This document shows positions 1 to 7,300 of a stretch of 21,422 bases of DNA, piece by piece (within the stretch, counting starts at the first letter, position 1; every line of letters begins with the position of its first letter). This DNA is from Betaproteobacteria bacterium (GTDB lineage: Bacteria > Pseudomonadota > Gammaproteobacteria > Burkholderiales > Burkholderiaceae_E), in the NCBI GenBank assembly GCA_016868095.1, contig VGHV01000008.1:1-21422 (forward strand), given 5' to 3'. The notes beneath the pieces were generated by a model. It was not told the origin of the DNA. It saw only the letters and a list, made by a program, of their open reading frames with translations, and did not search any database. The translations under genes were made by a program, and so were the position numbers.

Positions 1-144
1 CGGAAGCAGCCACCAAAGCAAAAAGACGACCGCCAAAACCGATAGCGCGACCGGCCAAAAGGCCAGCCACCAATACGCAGGCTTGAACATCGCCCGAAAA
101 CCAAGCCAGATGCAATGTGCCAGGGCTTTAGGCGCTTGTCTCAT
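1..144 (-). CDS. Membrane protein, N-terminal fragment (EI24-like)
   Basis: This is an open frame of 48 codons from an ATG at 144 to the window edge, with no stop, so only the N-terminus is visible. It begins MRQAPKALAHCIWLGFRAMF and runs into a strongly hydrophobic stretch (roughly residues 22-47) that looks like a first transmembrane helix. The ATG overlaps the stop of the ancestral desaturase frame in an ATGA junction (141-144), which is typical of translational coupling and supports this start. The short basic N-terminus followed by an early helix resembles EI24-domain proteins of Burkholderiales. That name rests on general resemblance and operon position, not on a diagnostic motif. The upstream frameshift in the desaturase would remove this coupling. 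Confidence 0.55.
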   Translation of the reverse strand, partial: MRQAPKALAHCIWLGFRAMFKPAYWWLAFWPVALSVLAVVFLLWWLLP

Positions 145-1125
145 GATCCAACCCAGCGCTGTATGGCGCGCCAATGCAGTGACCAGAACCCATCACCGTA
201 TTGCCTGCCCTCAAGCTGATCAGCAATGCCCGTGGGGTGGTAGCGCGCATCAAAATTAGCTGTGCCAAACAACATATCCCAGCAGGGAAAGAGCACAGCA
301 AAATTACATCCCATGGCCTTTCCTTGATGCCCAATATCCCATGGCCTTTCCTTGATGCCCAATGCCCATGGCATGGTGCACCCTGTGGAATTGCGGCGAC
401 ACCAGCACACGCTGAAACCATGCGGGGCCTCGCAGCGAGGTGTTGGCATGCTGGTAGCTTTGCACGACCCTCGAGACCACGACAAAAGCCACGAATTGCC
501 CAGGTGCAGCCCCGAGCAACAGCGCTGCGCATGCGAGCAAGCCATCTCGAAGGAAATCGTCGAACAAGTGGTTGCGTTGATCGCTCCAGTAAGTCATTTG
601 CCTTTGACTGTGGTGAACCGCATGAAGCGTCCACCACCAGGACCATCGGTGTTGAAAACGATGAATCCAATAATCCAGCGCATCGAAAATAATTAAATAA
701 AGAACCCAGGATAGCCAAGGCAATGATTCGATCGACAGCCATTGATCGATATTCGGACGAGAAAAGCCCCACAAGCGTAGGCTCGCTTCCAATCGGTCCA
801 TCAAGGGCACCAGGACCGCGAAGGCGATGAGAGGAAATAGTCCAAGCCGATGCAATAAGGTAAAAAGCATGTCGACCCGGATTGCCGGACGATCGGTCAC
901 CGTTTCCGCGGGCCAACGTCTTTCAATCCAACCCAAAACTAAAACCATGAAGATGAGTTCATAAACTCCCCAGACCAGCCATTCGGTCGCGTCGAAAGCG
1001 GCGTCAATGCCCTGCCCCCAGCCAAGCGCAAACATCAGCGGCTGAATCCACTGCTCAAAGAGCCATTGCTGCGGCCAGGCGATAAGGTCTTGCAAGTCCA
1101 AAGTCATCGGCATGCTTGCAGTCAT
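141..1125 (-). pseudogene. Sterol desaturase / fatty acid hydroxylase family, frameshifted by a 28-bp duplication
   Basis: This is an integral membrane di-iron hydroxylase of the sterol desaturase superfamily. All three histidine clusters are visible: HRFQH (155-159), HAVHH (168-172) and HRVHH (247-251). Hydrophobic segments precede and separate them. The start chosen is ATG 1125, preceded by GAGG and 16 bases after the deacetylase stop. At 308-363 a perfect 28-bp unit occurs twice in tandem. Because 28 is not a multiple of three, the frame shifts and stops at 304, giving 273 residues. Removing one copy joins the frame exactly to the one ending at 141, restoring 318 residues ending IQRWVGS and an ATGA overlap with the next gene. 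The histidine clusters survive in the short form, but about 55 C-terminal residues are lost. It could be a recent pseudogene, a slippage-switchable gene or an assembly error. The substrate is unknown. Confidence 0.85.
308..363. repeat. Perfect 28-bp tandem duplication
   Basis: Copy 1 (308-335) and copy 2 (336-363) are identical base for base and directly adjacent. Each begins ATCCCATGGCC and ends TGCCCAAT on the plus strand. The match breaks at 307/335 and 336/364, so the unit is exactly 28 bp. It lies inside the desaturase gene just after its third histidine cluster and shifts the frame by +1. One copy restores the reading frame, and so would four. Confidence 0.95.
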
Positions 1126-1141
1126 CTTGATGGATCCTCGA

Positions 1142-2056
1142 TCATCGCGCCAGGACCGGGTGTTCGCGCAAGGTCCGGAAGCAAAAACCCTTTCGCTTAA
1201 GGCCATCGATGAGCGGATCAAGACTTGGTGCAAAGACTTCCTTTCTTGACCAGATCCCCAAATGCGCCATCAAGATGTCGCCTGGGCGAATTGTCTCAAG
1301 CGCTTTCTTCACAAGTTGGGCATTTGAAAAACGATCACTTGGCAATTCATCACCCAAAAAGCCGGCACTTGCCCAATAAACATGCCGATATCCGCAACGC
1401 TCGGCAGCATCAAACACGTTGCTTGGCGCTCTGCCCCCCGGGGCACGCCACCAGCTCCCAAGTTTTGCGCCTGTTAGTTGCTCGAAACGCCTGGCCACCC
1501 GATCAAGCTCGCCGCAGAGTTGCTCCTGCGACCAATGGATGGTTTTGCCGGCCGAAACACCGAATTGCGGCCTTACCTTCATCAGCCCCCCAGATGGTTG
1601 GCCACCAGATCCCGATGGCATGGGAAAGTAAACATGATCAAAGCTGTGGTTGCCAAAGGCATGTCCCTCGCGGACTCGCGCACGCCAATAATCTGCCCAT
1701 TCATCGTCGAGCGAAAAATTGCCAAAAGGGGTTCGCTCATTTGCCAGAAAAAAACTCGCCTTCACCTGATGTTTGCGAAGCATTGAAGCGATTAACTCGG
1801 CCGAAGCCATATTGCCCGTATCGAGTGTCAGGTAAACAGGCTTGTTGCACGGCTCGTCGGCGCTTTGGCTTGCACGTGAGCGAGCACCAGCACGTTCACC
1901 GACATCCGCACCTGCGCCAGCACCAGCACGTTCACCTGCGTTTGGACTCGCTTTCGGGTTGGCGTTTGCTAAGGACCCAATGATGCCTAAGCCCACAAGT
2001 ACCGTGATAATGAGCAAGCTGCGCTTTACTAAGGTCGGGACCATGTCTGCCTGCAT
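1142..2056 (-). CDS. Polysaccharide deacetylase-like exported protein (NodB fold)
   Basis: This 304-residue protein of the carbohydrate esterase 4 / NodB-homology family presumably acts on a cell-envelope glycan in the periplasm. Residues 11-32 form a signal peptide or membrane anchor (KRSLLIITVLVG then ANA). Residues 34-66 are an Ala/Gly/Arg linker, and the catalytic domain follows from about residue 74. Visible motifs are LTLDTGN (77-82) in place of the usual TFDDG, HSFDH (137-141), RAPGG (204-208) and AHLG (264-267). The first Asp and both metal-ligand histidines remain, but the second Asp is Thr. From memory, this DTG form is shared by Burkholderiales relatives, so it is probably a subfamily trait. 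ATG 2056 has no clear ribosome site; ATG 2044, preceded by AGG, is an alternative. It lies 19 bases after the beta-propeller gene and 16 before the desaturase. The enzymatic substrate is not known. Confidence 0.82.
   Translation of the reverse strand: MQADMVPTLVKRSLLIITVLVGLGIIGSLANANPKASPNAGERAGAGAGADVGERAGARSRASQSADEPCNKPVYLTLDTGNMASAELIASMLRKHQVKASFFLANERTPFGNFSLDDEWADYWRARVREGHAFGNHSFDHVYFPMPSGSGGQPSGGLMKVRPQFGVSAGKTIHWSQEQLCGELDRVARRFEQLTGAKLGSWWRAPGGRAPSNVFDAAERCGYRHVYWASAGFLGDELPSDRFSNAQLVKKALETIRPGDILMAHLGIWSRKEVFAPSLDPLIDGLKRKGFCFRTLREHPVLAR
1883..1936. repeat. 18-bp direct repeat in the deacetylase linker
   Basis: AGCACCAGCACGTTCACC occurs at 1883-1900 and again at 1919-1936, offset by 36 bp (12 codons). 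The repeat encodes the GERAGA motif found twice in the Ala/Gly/Arg-rich linker after the signal peptide. Length changes here stay in frame, so linker length could vary without breaking the protein. Confidence 0.9.
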
Positions 2057-2075
2057 TAGCGTTTAGGAGCCACAG

Positions 2076-3218
2076 CTAAAGCCAGGGCGCCCGTTGATAC
2101 ATGAAGACACCGTGCGGCGAGCGGCCCACCGAGATACGCTGCAAGATTTTGCCGCTGGGCAAATCAATGACATGGACTGCTCGCGCAAAGCGACTTGTCA
2201 CCCACATGGTTTTCATGTCAGCTGCAATCTCCATGCAATCCGGCCCCCCGGGCACCGCCAGATTGGCGACCACTCGCCACTGGCTGGTATCGAGGCAGGA
2301 GATCGTATTGTCGACGCGATTTGAAACGTAAATATGCCGACGGTCACCGGCACCACGAAAATTATGCGCCCCCTTCCCAGTCGGAATGCGGCCAATCAGT
2401 TGGCGCTGCCGCCAATCGAGAACCGCCACATGATCCTCACCCATCACGCCAACGAGTGCAAAACGATCGTCTGCCGTGATAATAACGCCAGCAGTCAATG
2501 CACCGATATACATTTTCCACAACACTTCCTGACGATCCAAATCAATCGCAGCAAGCTCTCCCGAATCCTGTAGGGTCGCAAGAAGTGTGCGGCTATCTGC
2601 CGAAAACCATAAATGACTCGGCGCCTTGGGCAATGCAATGCGCTTTATCATTTGTAGCGGTTCAGATCCACGCGCGTTATAACGATATAAATCAACTCGA
2701 TCGAGCCTAAGCGCTGCGGTCGCAAACCATTTGCGATCGGGTGAAAATGCCAATTGATAAGGATCGTCGATCTGCCTGATCCGTTGGCTGAGTTGGCCAC
2801 GCAGCGGATCAAACCAGTGAAGTTCGTTGCTCATCGCCGATGCAACAATCACTTGTGAGGCGTCGGGAGTCGGGTAAAGATGATGCGGCTCTTTGCCCAC
2901 ATTGACTTCGCCGATCACGGTCATCTTGATCGGATCGATAAAACTGACGCTGGCATCGCGCGAATTCAAAACGAAGACCGGAGCTCGCGTTTGAGCCGTA
3001 CTTGCCTGAAGGCCAGATGGACTCGTCAAGACGCCAGGCTGCGAAGCCGCCGCGCCAGACGGCATCGAAACGGCAGGTTTAGCGTCCTTCGCCGGCGGCG
3101 CCCCGGAACTGAAAAATGGGTAGGCGAAAACCCGATTGCTCGCGCCCAATGCCAAAGCACCGCTACCTAAGCCGGTACCAGCCAAAAGCCTCAAGCGCGC
3201 GCGCGCCGTAAAGACCAT
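2076..3218 (-). CDS. Exported YVTN/YncE-family beta-propeller protein
   Basis: This is a 380-residue protein. A basic, alanine-rich N-terminus (about residues 5-32, ending near VFA) looks like a signal peptide. A Pro/Ala/Ser-rich linker extends to about residue 78, then repeated beta-propeller blades follow. Blade signatures include VFVLNSRDASVSFID, HHLYPTPDASQVIVAS, YQLAFSPDRKWFATA, HLWFSADSRTLLAT and IYVSNRVDNTISCLD. The family folds as a seven-bladed propeller outside the cytoplasm and usually binds partners or ligands rather than catalysing. No heme-binding CXXCH is seen. The start ATG 3218 has AAGGG 8 bases upstream. It is first in a minus-strand operon with the deacetylase-like and desaturase genes, suggesting a shared envelope role. 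That role is inference. A (GC)6 tract at 3195-3206 lies in the signal-peptide region. Confidence 0.82.
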   Translation of the reverse strand: MVFTARARLRLLAGTGLGSGALALGASNRVFAYPFFSSGAPPAKDAKPAVSMPSGAAASQPGVLTSPSGLQASTAQTRAPVFVLNSRDASVSFIDPIKMTVIGEVNVGKEPHHLYPTPDASQVIVASAMSNELHWFDPLRGQLSQRIRQIDDPYQLAFSPDRKWFATAALRLDRVDLYRYNARGSEPLQMIKRIALPKAPSHLWFSADSRTLLATLQDSGELAAIDLDRQEVLWKMYIGALTAGVIITADDRFALVGVMGEDHVAVLDWRQRQLIGRIPTGKGAHNFRGAGDRRHIYVSNRVDNTISCLDTSQWRVVANLAVPGGPDCMEIAADMKTMWVTSRFARAVHVIDLPSGKILQRISVGRSPHGVFMYQRAPWL

Positions 3219-3289
3219 TAACCCTGCCCTTATTGCTTTAATTGAATCTTGTGATTGTAGCGAGCCCGAAGGATTAGAATGTAAAAGCC
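3219..3289. promoter_or_regulatory. Divergent intergenic region with weak promoter candidates
   Basis: This 71-base gap separates the divergent beta-propeller and AEC transporter genes and must hold or adjoin both promoters. On the minus strand TACAAT (3259-3254) is a fair -10 box, but the nearest -35-like TTTACA (3285-3280) is 20 bases away. On the plus strand TAGAAT (3275-3280) lies 9 bases before the ATG, with no well-spaced -35. Neither assignment is firm. Confidence 0.3.
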
Positions 3290-4273
3290 ATGCTCAAGGT
3301 GCTTGAAGTCACTCTTCCTTTGTTCGGTCTTGTTTTTTGTGGCTTTTTCGGACAACGTCTACGGCTGCTCCCCGATGGGGGTGTAGACGCTTTAAACCGT
3401 TTCGTTTTTTATTTCGCACTACCGGCCATGCTTTTTCGAGCCATCGCCTTTCAACCCTTGAGCGCCTACAAGCAAGTCTCTTTTTTTGCAGCCTGGATGC
3501 TCAGCTCGCTTGTCTGCTATGCGCTCGCCTACGCCTACGCGCATCACCGACTTCGAAAAGGCCCGATGGCAGGCACCATCATGGCGATGAATGTCACCCA
3601 TCCCAATGTTGGCTACATGGGACTGCCGCTTGCGCTTGAATTAGGCAAGGATTACGTACCCTTCATGGTCATGGCTGTCATGAGCGATCTCTTTGTCGTT
3701 GTCGTCATGAGCATCGTCTTGCTTGAAATCCGCGCAAGACGAGCCGATGCAAGCATTCTTCATGAAGCGCAACGACTCGGCATGTATCAAAGCGCAACAG
3801 CGATTCAAGGCATCACACTGACTGTTTTGCAAGGATTGGCAAAGTCACCGCTTGTACTGTCTGCCCTCGCAGGCCTTATATGTTCGGTGATGGCCCTGCC
3901 TATCCCACCACTGCTTGATCATTTCTCTCGCCTCTTGGGCGCAGCCGCTGCACCCGCCGCCTTGTTTGCCATCGGTGCTTCCATCGGACGAACCCCATTG
4001 CACTTAAACGCATTTAGCGCCACGATGGTCGGCTGGAAATTGATGCTACACCCCATCATCGCCGCGTTAGCCCTCCTGTGCATGCCTGGGATTGACGATA
4101 AGGCCATTGCCATCGGTATTCTTGCTGCTGCGCTTCCTTCTGCCAGCAACACCTTTATCATCGGCAATCGCTACGGCGTCAATACCTCAGCCGTGGCGCA
4201 ATCGATTGTCGCGGGAAGCATGCTTGCGGTTATAACGGTGAGTTTCGCGGTTTGGATTACCGGATTGCGCTAG
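3290..4273 (+). CDS. AEC family transporter (auxin efflux carrier-like permease)
   Basis: This 327-residue inner-membrane protein has about ten hydrophobic segments in the two-by-five arrangement of the AEC/PIN-like family. It begins with LEVTLPLFGLVFCGFFGQRL and has the typical NRFVFYFALPAMLF in the first half. The second half has NVTHPNVGYMGLPLAL and, near the end, LPSASNTFIIGNRYG. Bacterial AEC proteins often export organic acids such as malate or malonate, but substrate cannot be read from sequence and no metabolic partner is adjacent. ATG 3290 has no strong ribosome site. The gene is convergent with hrpA, 29 bases away. Its last codons lie in a 19-bp sequence that is repeated over the hrpA stop. 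Confidence 0.88.
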   Translation: MLKVLEVTLPLFGLVFCGFFGQRLRLLPDGGVDALNRFVFYFALPAMLFRAIAFQPLSAYKQVSFFAAWMLSSLVCYALAYAYAHHRLRKGPMAGTIMAMNVTHPNVGYMGLPLALELGKDYVPFMVMAVMSDLFVVVVMSIVLLEIRARRADASILHEAQRLGMYQSATAIQGITLTVLQGLAKSPLVLSALAGLICSVMALPIPPLLDHFSRLLGAAAAPAALFAIGASIGRTPLHLNAFSATMVGWKLMLHPIIAALALLCMPGIDDKAIAIGILAAALPSASNTFIIGNRYGVNTSAVAQSIVAGSMLAVITVSFAVWITGLR

Positions 4274-4321
4274 CCCACTTTTGCGAATGCGACAAGCCCT
4301 TTTTACCGAATTGCGCTAGCC
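4257..4321. repeat. 19-bp direct repeat over two convergent gene ends
   Basis: TTACCGGATTGCGCTAGCC (4257-4275) recurs at 4303-4321 with one change (A for the third G), offset by 46 bp. Copy 1 carries the AEC stop TAG (4271-4273). Copy 2 carries the hrpA stop TAA (4303-4305 on the minus strand). Both potential stops are present in both copies. The 27-base spacer is not repeated in the flanks, so this is not a simple tandem duplication. No transcription terminator is evident between the genes. Confidence 0.85.
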
Positions 4322-7300
4322 TGCCACCATCGCTCTAATCGTTTGACTGATACAGGCATTGGCGTTTTCAGTGTTTGAGCGAAAAGCGACACGCGCAATT
4401 CTTGTAACATCCAAGCGAACTCAGTGAGCTTTTCATCAGTGCGCCCTCGGCGTGTTGCGACTATCTTTCGCCAAGGACCCTCAACGACCATCAATTGAGC
4501 CATCAACTCGCGATCGCGCTGGGGGTCGCTTCTAAGACGATCGACACGCTGATTGATCGCCTGCAAATAGCGAGGTAGGTGGCCAAGTTGGCCTGGGGGC
4601 GTTTGCTTTAAAAATTGCTTCGGAAGCAAATACGCAAGTTGTTGCTCGATATCGGCCTGCGCATGACTGGCCTTGATTTGAGGCAAACGTTTACTGAGCT
4701 GGGTGTATTCATTTAGAATTTGTAGCAATAATCGCGCAAGCTCCTGACCAACCAGGCCCAGGCGTGGCCGCGCCGCATGACACAAGTCATCAAAGTCCTT
4801 GGCAGAACGGGGGCGCTCGACGCCTAAACAGGCGCGTTGCAAGAGCGCATAACACAGGTCTTGATGAAGTTCTTTCGCACTTCCCCACTGGCTGTAGAGC
4901 ACCTCAATACGCTGACCATCGGGCAATTGCTTCAGAAAAAAGCGCAGCGGCTCGCGAAAATGAATGGTAAGTAAACGCATCAACCCATCCTCATGGGCAA
5001 CATGGGCTGCATCCAAATCATCAAAGACCTGCAAACCTACCGCCTCGCCATGATCGACTAGCGCAGGAAATCCAATCAGCTGTTGTCCATCGTGTTCGAT
5101 CTCCATCAACTCAGGCAGGCTATCAAAGGCCCAATGCTGAAAACGCTGGCTTGCATCGACGCGCGGATGGCTAGCGGCTTGTCCCACCTTCGGCAGCTTT
5201 GCCTGCACGGCGCTCGCATGGCCATCGTCCCGAGCCAAGTCCTTCTTGAACCTGATTGACTGCTCGACTGCGCCAAGCCCTTCAAATGCAGCCTGCAAGG
5301 CACTTTGTCCCCGGCTGCCAAAACGGCTCTTTAGCTCGGCCAGTGAACGCGACATACCGAGCACCGCGTCGTGCTGATCAATCAAACGGAAATGCATATG
5401 CAAGTGCCTTGGCAATTGCTCCTGACGAAAATCATGGGCACTGATCATTGCGCCACCATCATCGCGGGCCTGCTCAATCAAAACCTCCAGTAGGCTGCGC
5501 CTTATTGAGCTCTGATCATCTTCCCGGAAACGCGCCATGAATCGATCAACCCAGGCTTGCAATGGCACCAGATTTCTTCGCAGCCTTTGCGGCAGGGACT
5601 TCATGAGCGCCAGCACTTTTTCTTCCAGAAGCCCAGGCACTAACCATTCGCACTGACGCTCATCAACCTGCGATAGTGCTGCAAGCGGGATCACTAAAGT
5701 TACGCCGTCGTCTGAAGCGCCAGGCTCAAATCGATAGGCCAAGTCGAGACTTAGACCTCGACTGCGCCAGGACCTCGGGAATCGCTCGTCTTCAAGGCCT
5801 TCGATTTGTTTGCGCAACAGTGCCTCTCGTGGCAAACACAGGCAATTCGGGTCTTCTCGCGAAGCCTTTCGCCACCACTGCTCCAGGCGTTGACCCGTCG
5901 CAATATCGGATGGAACGCGTTGCTCAAACCATGCGTAAAGCATCGCCTGATCGGCGAGCACATCGGGTCGACGCATTTTTTGCTCAAGCTGTTGAGCCTC
6001 GTGCATAAGCCGTCGGTTGTGCTGCATAAAAGGCAGGTGGGCATCCCAATCTAAGTTCACTAAAGCCTCGCGAATCAATATCTCGCGCGCCGAGCGGGGC
6101 TCGAGATGGGCATAGTGCACTCGCCTTTGGGCATAAAGGATCAGGCCATAAATCGTTGCTCGTTCGAAGGCAACCACTTGGGCAGCCTTTTTTTCCCAAT
6201 GGGGATCTGACCAGCTTCGTTTAAGCAAATGTGCACCCATACGCTCGATCCATGAAGGGTCAACACGGGCGACCGTTCTTGCATAGACCCTGGTGGTATC
6301 AACCACTTCGGCAGCCATGATCCAGCGCGGTGTTTTGCGCTGCAAGGCTGAGCCTGGATGAATAAAAAATTTGGTTTCGTGGGTACCGTTGTATTGATTC
6401 GACTCTCCTGAGCAAAACCCAAGATTGCCGATTAAGCCGGTCATTAAGGCCTGGTGAATCGCGGCAAAGGCCGCATCCTCGGGGCCTTCAAAAGGCTTTG
6501 GGTTGAGGTGTAGATCGAGCAAAGACTGCTCTAACTGTTGATACACGTCAGCCCATTCACGCAAACGTCTTGGGTTGATAAATTCGCGCTGAAACTGGCG
6601 CTCGCGCTGACGCCGCGATGCAAGTGCGGGCCGCTCGCTTACCCCGCCGCTTTGTTGCTTTGCCTCGCGTGGAAACACATAGTTCCAAAGCTTGATCCAG
6701 CTCAAAAAATCAGAACGCTCATCGTGGAATCGGCGATGCTGTTCGTCGGCTGCCTGCTGCTGGTCCATGGGCCGTTCGCGTGGATCCTGCACCGATAAAG
6801 CGCTGGCAATGATCAAGACCTCTTGTAGGCAATGAAACTCATGGCCAGCGAGCAACATCCTGCCGATCCGCGGGTCAAGCGGCAGTCGAGCTAGACGCTT
6901 GCCAAGTGGCGTGAGTTCGCCTTGTACATCAAGAGCCCCTAGTTCAAAAAGGCTCGATAAACCATCAGCAATTGCCTTGGCCTGAGGTGGATCAAGAAAG
7001 GGGAACTCGTTGATTGCGCCAAGCCTCAGGGCCTTCATGCGTAACACCACCGCAGCAAGCGATACCCTGAGAATTTCTGGGTCTGTGAATCGAGGACGTG
7101 CAGCGAAATCTTCTTCGCTGTAAAGCCGAACACAAATGCCATGCATCACCCGACCGCATCGACCTGCCCTTTGATTAGCCGATGCCTGCGATACCGCTTC
7201 AATTTGCAATTGCTCGAGCTTGCCACGAAATCGATAACGTTTAACTCGTGCTAAACCGGTATCGATCACATAACGAATACCTGGAACCGTGAGCGAGGTT

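Noticed and set aside
55..68. GGCC-AAAA-GGCC hairpin
   Set aside because: It lies within coding sequence of the membrane protein and is explained by its codons; there is no terminator context.
308..363. CRISPR-like repeat
   Set aside because: The two 28-bp copies are directly adjacent with no spacer and lie inside a gene.
201..696. Open frames on the plus strand over the desaturase region
   Set aside because: They lie opposite the desaturase and show no family motif; the minus-strand histidine clusters explain the region.
1225..1983. 252-codon plus-strand frame opposite the deacetylase gene
   Set aside because: Its residues are biased and motif-free, while the minus strand carries signal peptide and NodB motifs.
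6538..6798. Hydrophobic 86-codon plus-strand frame inside hrpA
   Set aside because: It is antisense to a conserved helicase, with no ribosome site or recognisable family.
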